This document shows, piece by piece, positions 1-6,748 of a DNA stretch of 64,000 nucleotides (its first letter is position 1; every line of letters starts with the position of its first letter). The position numbers and the translations under genes are program-made. The notes under the pieces are model-generated. The model ran no database searches, was not told where the DNA came from, and saw only the letters and a list, made by a program, of their open reading frames with translations. The stretch spans positions 1 to 64,000 of the forward strand of contig NZ_JANJZD010000002.1 in the NCBI RefSeq assembly GCF_024623325.1, written 5' to 3'. This stretch comes from Acetatifactor muris. Lineage in GTDB: Bacteria > Bacillota > Clostridia > Lachnospirales > Lachnospiraceae.

Positions 1-5
1 TCAAG

Positions 6-28
6 GGCGCGAAGCGCCGCATTTTTTG
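6..28 (+). terminator. Putative terminator of a gene left of the window
   Basis: A short hairpin GGCGC-GAA-GCGCC is followed by GC and a run of six T. The stem is only 5 bp, but it is GC-rich and the T run is right. The first gene starts about 120 bases further on, so it fits as the end of an upstream plus-strand unit. Bases 29-151 otherwise show only the ribosome site of the first gene. Confidence 0.4.
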
Positions 29-151
29 ACTGGTTTGTCAAGTGTTTTTGAGAAAAAAGTGGGTGATTTTTGAAAAATAGGTTCTGAAAGCACCATGAAA
101 TAAGGGCTGAAGATTCCGAGAAGTTATCGGGCAACGAAAGGAGGATCACAG

Positions 152-577
152 ATGAATTTTCACGAAACAAAAATGGGTACTACCTTTTTCAACCAACAGA
201 TTCCAGAACTGATTAAAACACTCCAGGATATTGCCAAGGCTCTTTCAAAACCTGTCCCTGCTGCCATACAGCTGGCAGAAACTAGGGAGCCTGACTTCTT
301 ACATAACCTGTTTTATGGGAACTATGAGCCTGACATTTACGGATGCGTTACGGTTCCCTCCAGGCTGGATCAGAACGTCAAAGAGGCAGAAAAAGCGCTG
401 CTGCCTGCCCTGGGCCAGTCCCAAAGGCTTTTTGAGCAGTACCAGACGGCAGTTTCCGAAAGAGACAGCGCCATTGCAGAACAATCCTACTGCTGTGGAT
501 ACCGCACCGCCGTCCAGATGATCGTCAGCGGGCTTACGACTCTGCAGCCGCAGACAGGAGGTGAACCGGATGAATAA
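152..577 (+). CDS. Small accessory protein, DUF6809-like
   Basis: 141 residues, cytoplasmic. The start is fixed by AAAGGAGG about 8 bases before the ATG. Residues about 50-130 carry the pattern I associate with DUF6809 proteins of Lachnospiraceae mobile elements: a LFYGN(Y)xP block, a helical stretch around ALLPAL, then an ExxxYCCGYRTAVQMI segment near the end. The function of this family is unknown. It is the first gene of a plus-strand run of five small genes and overlaps the next by 8 bases. The family assignment is from memory of the pattern; the gene itself is secure. Confidence 0.7.
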   Translation: MNFHETKMGTTFFNQQIPELIKTLQDIAKALSKPVPAAIQLAETREPDFLHNLFYGNYEPDIYGCVTVPSRLDQNVKEAEKALLPALGQSQRLFEQYQTAVSERDSAIAEQSYCCGYRTAVQMIVSGLTTLQPQTGGEPDE

Positions 578-1118
578 TAAGAGCACTGCATCCGCAAACA
601 TGCCGGAACTTCCCAGGGAGATCTATGAGCCGGTGCTGGCACACCACATGGAGATAGAGGAATATCTGCAGCAGGAGCTTACACTCTCCTATGTAGACCT
701 GGATGGCTCCCACGAGCTGCAAACCTGCTATGGTGACATCTTAAAGACTATCAACGCCCTTATGGACTACACCCGTATGCTGGATCTGGTGTGTGAACAG
801 TGGCACCTGACCGGCTTCCACAAGGCCACCTATGAATACCAGGCTGGAAAGTTAAGGGAAATCGCGGAGAAATTCCAGACTGCCATCGGCTACGATTATG
901 CTGCCGCTGTGGAAAAATGCCGTAAAAAGCGGGCAAAGAAACAGCGTTCGGATGATGTTGGGGAAGAAGCTCTGGCACTCACCGTCCGCAGACAGCAAAA
1001 TGCAGCGGAGAAAAAAGCAGAGGACGCGAAAACAAAACAGCCGGAGCCGACAGAGACAGAAAAAAGTTCCCCATTCCCAGCCGGAGATATCTTGTCTCCC
1101 TGGGAGGACGATTTCTAG
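570..1118 (+). CDS. Hypothetical protein of mobile-element cassette
   Basis: 182 residues. An upstream GTG at 561 is possible, but AGGAGG at 556-561 fits the ATG at 570 (about 8 bases apart), which I chose. The first 110 residues look helical and globular (LPREIYEPVLAHHMEIEEYL onward). Residues about 110-165 are strongly basic and then charged, low-complexity sequence (KKRAKKQRS, EKKAEDAKTKQPEPTE), probably disordered. The protein ends in a short SPWEDDF tail. I do not recognise the family. The 8-base overlap with the preceding gene suggests translational coupling. Confidence 0.65.
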   Translation: MNNKSTASANMPELPREIYEPVLAHHMEIEEYLQQELTLSYVDLDGSHELQTCYGDILKTINALMDYTRMLDLVCEQWHLTGFHKATYEYQAGKLREIAEKFQTAIGYDYAAAVEKCRKKRAKKQRSDDVGEEALALTVRRQQNAAEKKAEDAKTKQPEPTETEKSSPFPAGDILSPWEDDF

Positions 1119-1152
1119 GAAAACAATATTTTACAGGATTGGAGGTATCCAT

Positions 1153-1686
1153 ATGAAAAGCAGCGAATTGCGAAATGCATTGGAAGAATATCTTGACCTT
1201 TTAAAAAGAAACCTTGACGCAGTCTCCCTGGAGATATTGAAGACGAAATATAAAAAGCCTTTTGACGAGTTACGGCAGAATATCAGTTCCACGGCCACGG
1301 CCTATGTCAAACAGGTCACACTGGATAACATCCGCATCCGTGCGGACTTTATGGCGGAAGCACAGCCATTGATTCAGTCAACCGTTGACCAGTCCGACAT
1401 CCTGAAACAGATCTCCGCAGCTGCCTTCAAGCGGCAGGATATCGCAGAGATTGACCAGCTTACCCTGTCATTGAAAGAACAGATTCACCAGGCCCTTCTC
1501 CCCTTTTATGACAGGCATATCTGTCTGTATCTGGATGATGAATGCTTTGGGAATCCGCCCAAAGCCCCAAAGTTTTACAATGTGGCAAGCGGCTGTATGT
1601 GGAAAAACAACGCATGGACGCCTGCAGAGGTGGAAAAAGGGGTAATCCTCCTCCCGGCACAGGACAAGCCAAAAACAGCAGCATAA
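1153..1686 (+). CDS. Hypothetical helical protein of mobile-element cassette
   Basis: 177 residues. The open frame runs further upstream, but GGAGG at 1141-1145 points to the ATG at 1153. The first two thirds are predicted coiled and helical, rich in E, K, L and Q, with a SSELRNALEEYLDLLKRNLD start. Around residue 125 a more globular patch with aromatic residues follows (FYDRHICLYLDDECFGNPP), then a Pro/Ala tail. No signal peptide or membrane segment. Family not recognised. Its position between other small accessory genes is the only functional clue. Confidence 0.65.
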   Translation: MKSSELRNALEEYLDLLKRNLDAVSLEILKTKYKKPFDELRQNISSTATAYVKQVTLDNIRIRADFMAEAQPLIQSTVDQSDILKQISAAAFKRQDIAEIDQLTLSLKEQIHQALLPFYDRHICLYLDDECFGNPPKAPKFYNVASGCMWKNNAWTPAEVEKGVILLPAQDKPKTAA

Positions 1687-1711
1687 TACAGACACACCGA
1701 AAGGAGACAAT

Positions 1712-2086
1712 ATGAAAACATTTGATTTGGAGAAATATGGAACCACCTATAAGATTGAGCTGAAAATCACTTCCTATATGGAAGGGAACCTTGCCGTCAC
1801 TATGACTTCCTGGGAGAATGGAGAACCGGAACCCTGGAATGTCCTGACCGTCAATCTGGATTCCGTCCGGCCTCAAAACTGCGCCTTTATTGACACCAAC
1901 AATAACGGCGAAGAAATCCTGGCGTGGATCATACGGCATGGGCTGGCAGTTCCTACCGGGATATATGCCAGGAGCGGATACTGCCAGTACCCGGAATACC
2001 GGTTTCGGCCAGAGAGACTATTGGAAATTGATCCGGATGGATATTCTGCATACCTTCATGACTGGAGAAAAAGATATGGTTCATAA
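1712..2086 (+). CDS. DUF4313-like protein
   Basis: 124 residues, start set by AAAGGAG ahead of the ATG. It has the DUF4313 pattern: a short beta-rich N-terminus (FDLEKYGTTYKIELKI), a VNLD block followed by NCAFIDTNN, then a GLAVPTG turn and a SGYCQYPEYRF segment. These conserved blocks are typical of proteins carried by Lachnospiraceae conjugative elements. Biochemical role unknown. It belongs to the same plus-strand run as its neighbours (25 bases after the previous stop). Confidence 0.75.
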   Translation: MKTFDLEKYGTTYKIELKITSYMEGNLAVTMTSWENGEPEPWNVLTVNLDSVRPQNCAFIDTNNNGEEILAWIIRHGLAVPTGIYARSGYCQYPEYRFRPERLLEIDPDGYSAYLHDWRKRYGS

Positions 2087-2145
2087 AAGCCACTGCAGGA
2101 ACAATCAGTATATCCATGATTATATGAAAGAATAGGAGGCAGAAC

Positions 2146-2565
2146 ATGAGTGAACATAATAAAGAAAATATCCTTTTTATCTGTGAAGAACATAAAATCT
2201 TCTATTATGAAAGCCTCAAAAGAGTAAGGCAAGCAGACGTTTATCATAATGCTCTCTGCTACTGCCTTGGAATCAGCAGTGATACCAGACGCAACATTGA
2301 CCGTATTTATGACTTCGCCACAGGCAACGTAAAAACGGAATGTCTTCGAGAGGGCTGGCAGACCAGTGGAAGCATGAGAGTCGTCAGAATGGCTTTCGGT
2401 CTGTACTGTAACCACACGCCCAGTATTTATGATTATGAAGCCCCAGAGGAGCAGCTGGATGAATGCAGACGATATACAGCAGAGGATTTATTCTGCTGTT
2501 CCTATGCCCCCTACTTCTGGCAGGCAGTTCAAATCCGTTATCCGGAGTATACAGCATCTACATAA
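2146..2565 (+). CDS. DUF6075-like protein
   Basis: 139 residues, preceded by AGGAGG. The signature is an early EEHKxFYYE block, a YCLGISSDTRRNIDRIYDF block, then TECLREGWQTSGSMRVVRMAF and a late YAPYFWQAV. I know this order from DUF6075 proteins, which sit in mobile-element accessory regions and have no established function. Last gene of the plus-strand cassette; it converges on the sigma/HTH pair with a hairpin in between. Confidence 0.7.
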   Translation: MSEHNKENILFICEEHKIFYYESLKRVRQADVYHNALCYCLGISSDTRRNIDRIYDFATGNVKTECLREGWQTSGSMRVVRMAFGLYCNHTPSIYDYEAPEEQLDECRRYTAEDLFCCSYAPYFWQAVQIRYPEYTAST

Positions 2566-2649
2566 GAAAAATGCAAAGCCATTGGATACCCGGCCACGGG
2601 CATACAACGGCTCTGCACAGGTACAGAAATCAAAAGAACAGACAGCAGA

Positions 2650-2670
2650 GAGAGGGAGAATCTCCCTCTC
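2650..2670. terminator. Perfect hairpin between convergent genes
   Basis: Ten-base arms GAGAGGGAGA and TCTCCCTCTC are perfectly complementary around a single A. It lies between the stop of the DUF6075-like gene (2565) and the stop of the minus-strand HTH gene (2685). No long T run follows on either strand, so it may be a weak bidirectional terminator or an RNA-stabilising hairpin. Confidence 0.5.
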
Positions 2671-2684
2671 CTGCCGCCTGCTCC

Positions 2685-2867
2685 TTACATCCGGAATAAC
2701 TGGATGCACTTTAACAGTGTGATACATAACTCCTGGTACAGATCTTCATCAAACCTTCCATTGATGATCGCATACTTAACCAGAAGCGGCTTATACATCT
2801 CCAGTAAAGCTATGACCGCTGGCTCCCTGCCGACCTTCGCCTGCAAAAGCATTTCCTTAAAATTCAT
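2685..2867 (-). CDS. Helix-turn-helix accessory protein (Tn916-type)
   Basis: 60 residues. It resembles the small HTH protein that follows the sigma-like factor in Tn916-type elements: MNFKEMLLQAKVGREPA, then ALLEMYKPLLVKYAI and FDEDLYQELCITLLKCI. It overlaps the end of the sigma gene by 11 bases, so the two are translated together, with GAGGTGAT ahead of the ATG. In Tn916 the analogous pair helps control transfer-gene expression; here the target is not visible. Confidence 0.75.
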   Translation of the reverse strand: MNFKEMLLQAKVGREPAVIALLEMYKPLLVKYAIINGRFDEDLYQELCITLLKCIQLFRM

Positions 2868-3273
2868 TTTTCATCACCTCTATCTTTCTTTTAATCTTCT
2901 GTACCGTCCGGTAATAAACCGCTGATACGCCTTTATATCCCATTCCCGTTTCCTCTGCCAGAACCTCAAAGCCTTTCCCGTCCAATGCCCTTGCAAGGAA
3001 TATGTAACGCTCCCGCTCACTCAGTTCCTTCAGCGCACAGAGAAGCGCACTGTCCTCCAGTTGCATGAGCACAGGCAGACCAAGAAGCATATCCTGCTCT
3101 ATGCTGTATTCCAGCAAAAATGGGTAGTCTTCGGTCAGGCTTTCTATCTGCTGGCGTCTGTCCTGCTGCTGCAGGTAATCGTTCCTGCGGCGTTTTACTG
3201 CAGTTGCCAGATACGCTGTAAATCGGTTCTGTACGATTTCTGTTTCACTTTTTCCGTTGTTCTTCTGCCACAT
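2857..3273 (-). CDS. Sigma-70-like factor of a conjugative element
   Basis: 138 residues, start set by AAGGAGG seven bases before the ATG. The N-terminal half is basic and helical (region 2-like, FTAYLATAVKRRRNDYL). The C-terminal half has region 4: LKELSERERYIFLARAL, followed by the HTH GFEVLAEETGMGYKGVSAVYYRTVQKIKRKI. Length and layout match the Orf7-like sigma factors of Tn916/Tn1549-type elements. With the overlapping HTH gene it probably controls genes of the element that carries this DNA. Confidence 0.8.
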   Translation of the reverse strand: MWQKNNGKSETEIVQNRFTAYLATAVKRRRNDYLQQQDRRQQIESLTEDYPFLLEYSIEQDMLLGLPVLMQLEDSALLCALKELSERERYIFLARALDGKGFEVLAEETGMGYKGVSAVYYRTVQKIKRKIEVMKNEF

Positions 3274-3833
3274 GGCTTTTCCTCCTTAAATTCCAGATCT
3301 TTGCCTGCAAGAATCTGAAGTTGGAGGAGATCGGCAGCGGGAATGCGCAGAGTCTTCTTTTCCTGTAATCTTTTATATCCTCCCTTTTACACTCTGAATT
3401 GTTCAGGATGTGAAGGGCGGTCCACGAACGGCAGGAAGAAAGCATTCCCTCATTGCCTCTTTCCATACAGCAGAAAAAGGATCATTATCCGGTATATGAC
3501 CGAAATAATCACCCTTTTTTCTCTTTTTTATATTTATCTTCAAAAAGTAGCGTACCAAACTACCATTGCAAGTATAATCGTCCTTATAACAAGATGCGAT
3601 TTTTTTAACAGAATCCCCCTGCCGGCATCCGGCTTATATCTACTTTTCAATATGACCATGCGCCTTTCCCATGGTCAAAAAAAGCACCCAAATAGATCTC
3701 TGATGAACCATGTTTTTTTGTTCACCAGAAATCTGGATGCTTAGTAGTCTTATACGCTACTATATAGAGATGTCTATACCATTTTTACTTTTAAAAGGTA
3801 TGCCATTACACTACTAACAAGGAGGTGACGACA
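3274..3833. other. 560-base regulatory gap between divergent regulators
   Basis: No convincing gene; the plus-strand open frame at 3343-3744 has no ribosome site and poor composition. The gap separates the minus-strand sigma gene and the plus-strand XRE gene, so it should hold both promoters. An imperfect inverted repeat (AGATCTCTGATGAAC / GTTCACCAGAAATCT, 3694-3734, loop of 11 containing seven T) is the clearest structure. A TATAAT hexamer lies at about 3571-3576 on the plus strand, without a good -35. Confidence 0.5.
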
Positions 3834-4193
3834 ATGTCTCTATCAATCAAGGATGCCCAAGTTTTCAAAAACGCACTGAAAGCTGCCAGGGCAAAGAAAC
3901 GTCTGACACAGGCTACATGCGCAGAACTCCTTGGCCATTCTCTTTCCTTCCAGAAAGATTTGGAGCGCTGCCGCTGTTCCCCCAGTATTGAAGGTTTTTA
4001 CCATATCTGCAGAACGCTGAATATATCTGCGGATGACTGTATCTTCTCAGACAGTCACAAAACGGACTCTACATACCATGAATTGCTGCGGCTTCTTTCT
4101 CAATGTGACGAGAAAGACCTGTCCGTATTACTTGCCACCGCCACGGCTCTGGCAGGAACTGACAGAAGCGCAGAGGTAACAGAAGCTCTGTAA
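3834..4193 (+). CDS. XRE-family HTH regulator
   Basis: 119 residues. A GTG at 3825 overlaps the ribosome site AAGGAGG, so the ATG at 3834 is the start. Residues about 10-70 form an XRE/Cro HTH (FKNALKAARAKKRLTQATCAELLG, then a recognition-helix region that departs from the usual sequence: HSLSFQKDLERCRCSPSIEGFYHICRTLNIS). The C-terminal 45 residues are helical (LLRLLSQCDEKDLSVLLATATAL), probably for dimerisation. It stands alone, divergent from the sigma gene, and likely represses element genes. Confidence 0.8.
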   Translation: MSLSIKDAQVFKNALKAARAKKRLTQATCAELLGHSLSFQKDLERCRCSPSIEGFYHICRTLNISADDCIFSDSHKTDSTYHELLRLLSQCDEKDLSVLLATATALAGTDRSAEVTEAL

Positions 4194-4213
4194 ATGGAAT
4201 TCTTATGCCACAA

Positions 4214-4273
4214 GGCAGAAAAAAGCCAGCAGTACAGATAGTCTATCTGTACCGCCGGCTTTTCTTTTCTGCC
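4214..4273 (+). terminator. Strong terminator after the XRE gene
   Basis: A stem of about 20 bp runs from 4221 to 4263 (arms AAAAGCCAGCAGTACAGATA and TATCTGTACCGCCGGCTTTT, with two G-U pairs, loop of 3). It is extended outward by GGCAG/CTGCC. The T-rich 3' side (4260-4268) fits rho-independent termination 20 bases after the XRE stop. The A-rich 5' side would let it work on the minus strand too. Confidence 0.75.
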
Positions 4274-4342
4274 CTATTATATTTGTCACAGTCAGTTCCA
4301 CAAACAGAGGATTGTATATTTCACTTTAACCGCCCATTACGG

Positions 4343-4524
4343 CTTAATAACAGTATAAACCCGTTGACCGATTCAAAGAAGATGTCAAATTAATTCTTAG
4401 TTTTCCTTTTGAGAAGTAATGGAACAACAACGATTTTGATATTCCTCCGGCATCTGCAATTTTTAATATAGAGGCTTCCTTATAACCATTTTGGAAAAAC
4501 ACCTGTCCCTTCCGTGCGGCGTTC
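4343..4524 (-). pseudogene. TetR fragment (HTH part)
   Basis: On the minus strand an open frame begins right after the stop of the nucleosidase gene. It reads a TetR helix-turn-helix: VFFQNGYKEASILKIADAGG, then ISKSLLFHYFSKGKLRIN, and ends at a stop at 4343-4345. It is closely related to residues 15-50 of the intact TetR at 9625-10239. The start codon and the ligand domain are missing. The missing first 17 codons are found at 6000-6049 in the same orientation, so these look like two pieces of one gene. One copy of the dispersed repeat sits in the 3' part of this scar. Confidence 0.7.
4362..4385 (+). repeat. Dispersed repeat, degenerate copy 1
   Basis: Core GTTGACCGATTCAAAGAAGA. It matches the core of the copies at 6203, 21523, 26154 and 50179 but lacks the TTATTAT leader. 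It lies inside the broken TetR fragment rather than upstream of a gene. Confidence 0.45.
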
Positions 4525-4526
4525 TC

Positions 4527-5207
4527 CTATCTGATTCCCTCAAGCATTTCTGAAACAAATTGATATGACTGCTGTACTGCCTTATCATAATTCCTGTTGA
4601 TTGCCTCCTGCCCGGCCTCTTTATCATTATCGGAAATGGAACGGATCGCAATAAACGGAATCTTGTTCAGATAACAGACATGGGCTACGGCTGCAGTTTC
4701 CATATCAATGCACAGTGCATCCGGATGAATCGGCTCCATATATCTGTCTCCTGTTGTCGCAACCCCAAAATGTATTTTCCGTCCTATCCTTCCGGCTACT
4801 TCCTTTGCCAGTGCAGTCAATCCATCATCTGCATAAAATACCGGCGCTTTCATCACCGGAAAATCTGTGTATATCTCATTATCCGTATCGTGGAATGAAG
4901 ATGCGGTACATACCACTGTGTCAAATATCTTCACCTCTTTTCTCATCCCGCCTGCTATTCCTGAAAAAATAATTGCATCCACATCATATCTGTCGATTAA
5001 AAGCTGTGCCGTAATGGATGCGTTAATCTTTCCACAGCCAGAACAAACTGCCGTTGTGCATATATCCTTTATTGTGCCGTCATGAAACGAATGCATTGCA
5101 CATTCATCCGTTTTCCTGATCTGCATAACGGACAGGTATGGGACAAATTCCCTGGCCGTTGCACACATAATCCCAATTTTACTTTCTGTACCCCAATCTT
5201 TATTCAT
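4527..5207 (-). CDS. MTA/SAH nucleosidase-like phosphorylase-superfamily protein
   Basis: 226 residues. AAGGAG seven bases upstream picks the internal ATG at 5207. It belongs to the PNP/UDP phosphorylase superfamily: IGIMCATAREF at the N-terminus, then the ribose/phosphate-loop region AIIFSGIAGGM. The typical CIDMETAAVAHVCYLNKIPF block follows (Met-Glu contacts to the ribose), with AIRSISDNDKEAG near the end, where the Asp is the usual catalytic acid of MTA/SAH nucleosidases. It probably cleaves adenine from S-adenosylhomocysteine or methylthioadenosine in the cytosol. The sequence is divergent, so nucleosidase of another substrate is possible. It appears inserted, with the lipoprotein gene, into a TetR gene. 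Confidence 0.8.
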   Translation of the reverse strand: MNKDWGTESKIGIMCATAREFVPYLSVMQIRKTDECAMHSFHDGTIKDICTTAVCSGCGKINASITAQLLIDRYDVDAIIFSGIAGGMRKEVKIFDTVVCTASSFHDTDNEIYTDFPVMKAPVFYADDGLTALAKEVAGRIGRKIHFGVATTGDRYMEPIHPDALCIDMETAAVAHVCYLNKIPFIAIRSISDNDKEAGQEAINRNYDKAVQQSYQFVSEMLEGIR

Positions 5208-5234
5208 AGTCTGCTCCTTTATCACTCATTGTCC

Positions 5235-5846
5235 TTATTCATCTGCCCCTGTGATTTCAGCAATCAAACGCCTGCGTCCCTCCTGCATCCGCTTTCCAGC
5301 ATTTTCAAACCAGTTTTCTTCCGCATATTCCCGGAGTGGAAGCAGCGTTTCCTTTCCCTCCTGTACAAACGGATAAAACAGTTCCCATGTTTCGTTTTCC
5401 AGAGAAATTTGTGCAACGAATTTTGTTTCGATTTTTTCCGTTTCCGGTTCACCATTCATTTCCACTATATATCCATCAATGATCCTCCCTGCCGCCTCCT
5501 TCTCCCCAGGCGATTTCAGCTCATCCCTGGCCTGCAGCATTCCCTGTATCAGCGGGTCATCCTCCGGTTCTCTGATCTGTTTCCAGTCTGCCTGGAATGT
5601 CATTCTCCGAATCAAAAATCCAGCCTCTTTGCTTTCTTCCGTAACAAGAACCTCACAATTCTCCAGGTTATAACGTTCCTTCTGGGATTCCTGCATAATA
5701 CTGGTTACCTGCTCCGCTATTTCCGAATCACAGCTGTCAACAAAAGCTTCCTCTTTCGTACATCCTGCCAGACATATGGCTGTCATGATTAAGATTATCC
5801 CGAATTTAACCCCTGCTATGTTCAATTTCTGTTCACCCCTTTTCAT
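5235..5846 (-). CDS. Lipoprotein of unknown function
   Basis: About 203 residues. The N-terminus has a basic start, a hydrophobic run (FGIILIMTAI) and a lipobox CLAGC, so it should be anchored to the outer face of the membrane. The mature part is charged and mixed alpha/beta with no motif I recognise. The start is uncertain: ATG at 5846 (GAGG upstream), ATG at 5852, or TTG at 5825 with AAGGGG ten bases before it. It lies 27 bases upstream of the nucleosidase in the same direction, so both may be one transcript. Confidence 0.65.
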   Translation of the reverse strand: MKRGEQKLNIAGVKFGIILIMTAICLAGCTKEEAFVDSCDSEIAEQVTSIMQESQKERYNLENCEVLVTEESKEAGFLIRRMTFQADWKQIREPEDDPLIQGMLQARDELKSPGEKEAAGRIIDGYIVEMNGEPETEKIETKFVAQISLENETWELFYPFVQEGKETLLPLREYAEENWFENAGKRMQEGRRRLIAEITGADE

Positions 5847-5997
5847 TTCCATCCTCAAACTCTGCATCTGGTAAAGGAGCATCTCTGAAATATGCTATGT
5901 AAAGATCCGCCGCCTGCTCCATCTGCACCCTGTACCGGGCAGAATATTTGTCATATACAGCGCATACCAGCATTCCGGCCTGCACCACATATGCTGC
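5833..5997 (-). pseudogene. Orphan 3' end of an unknown gene
   Basis: A 54-codon open frame (AAYVVQAGMLVCAVYDKYSA near its start, DAPLPDAEFEDGNEKG at its end) stops at 5833, overlapping the start region of the lipoprotein gene. It has no start codon with a ribosome site and begins right after a stop at the junction with the TetR fragment. It looks like the 3' end of a gene that was carried in with the nucleosidase/lipoprotein segment. I do not recognise it. Confidence 0.4.
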
Positions 5998-5999
5998 TT

Positions 6000-6049
6000 A
6001 TAATCTGTTCCTGCTTTTCCAATGGCAGTTCAAAAAATTTCCCGTTCAT
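6000..6049 (-). pseudogene. TetR fragment (first 17 codons)
   Basis: ATG at 6049 opens MNGKFFELPLEKQEQII, nearly the same as the start of the intact TetR at 9625-10239 (MNGKFFALPQERQEQII). After that the similarity stops, within a base or two of 6000. The rest of the HTH is found at 4524-4343. GGGAGGACC upstream is a plausible ribosome site. Confidence 0.7.
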
Positions 6050-6155
6050 TATGGTCCTCCCAGTATTTGTCGCCAGAGCGGACATGCAGGGACAAATCAT
6101 CCACGGCTTTCTTCCCACCGGGACAGGTCTTAGAATAATGTTTAATGTAAAGCAT
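6050..6155 (-). pseudogene. ABC transporter ATPase stub
   Basis: From ATG 6155 (AAAGGAG upstream) the frame reads MLYIKHYSKTCPGGKKAVDD then LSLHVRSGDKY. This is the usual first 30 residues of an ABC ATPase, up to just before the Walker A loop. It then runs out of frame into the TetR fragment and stops at 6030. No other part of the ATPase is present here. It marks a deletion between an ABC gene and a TetR gene. Confidence 0.7.
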
Positions 6156-6202
6156 TGGTAAGCTCCTTTCGTAATTCCCTTATCCATTTTATGTTATACT
6201 TT

Positions 6203-6236
6203 TTATTATCACCCCATTGACCAATTTTGAGAAGAC
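6203..6236 (+). repeat. Dispersed repeat, copy 2
   Basis: TTATTATCACCCCATTGACC followed by AATTTTGAGAAGAC. On the minus strand it lies 48 bases before the ATG of the ABC stub and just after the ilvN stop. See the finding on this family. Confidence 0.65.
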
Positions 6237-6247
6237 CTCATTCCTCT

Positions 6248-6748
6248 TTATCGATCAGCTATGCTTAACGTTTCAATAGCGACACTACCTCCCCGAACAA
6301 TTTCAATTCGATTTGCATAGCATTTCTCCAGTAATGCAATCAGATCATTATTACGGTTTTCTGTATGCACACTCTCAATCAGCGCTGTCTCCGGGGAATA
6401 ATCAATAACCGATACCTGAAACACTTGCGAAATCTTGAATATCTCGTCAATATCCCGGGCCGAGCAGTTATTGATTCTTACAAACATCAGCTCTTTCATA
6501 TGGATCGCAATATCCGTGTAATCAACTACCTTAATTACCTCAACACAGCGGCCCAGCTGCTTTTTTACCTGTTCAAATGTCCTGTGGTCACTGGTTAAGC
6601 TGATTGTCATACGGGAAACCGTTCTGTCCTCGGTTGTCCCCACGGTCAGGCTGGCCAGGTTATAGGACTTCCCGGAAAACAGTCCCGATATTCTGGCAAG
6701 AACCCCTACATCATTTTCAACAAATAAACAAATCCATCTCTTTTTCAT
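6248..6748 (-). CDS. ilvN: Acetolactate synthase small (regulatory) subunit
   Basis: 166 residues. Residues about 4-75 are the ACT domain (CLFVENDVGVLARISGLFSG, with the DVGVLARI and GKSYNLASLTVG blocks). The C-terminal half is the ALS small-subunit domain (ELMFVRINNCSARDIDEIFK). It binds the IlvB catalytic subunit and gives feedback control by branched-chain amino acids; the usual valine site is in the ACT dimer. Its ATG overlaps the ilvB stop by 4 bases, so it is translationally coupled. The length is normal for the ilvN/ilvH family. Confidence 0.93.
   Translation of the reverse strand: MKKRWICLFVENDVGVLARISGLFSGKSYNLASLTVGTTEDRTVSRMTISLTSDHRTFEQVKKQLGRCVEVIKVVDYTDIAIHMKELMFVRINNCSARDIDEIFKISQVFQVSVIDYSPETALIESVHTENRNNDLIALLEKCYANRIEIVRGGSVAIETLSIADR

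Noticed and set aside
3343..3744. Plus-strand open frame of 133 codons in the gap before the XRE gene
   Set aside because: No ribosome site, poor amino-acid composition, and it runs through the AT-rich regulatory region and an inverted repeat.
5082..5792. 236-codon plus-strand open frame
   Set aside because: Lies antisense to the nucleosidase and lipoprotein genes, is rich in F, C, S and L as expected of a shadow frame, and has no ribosome site.
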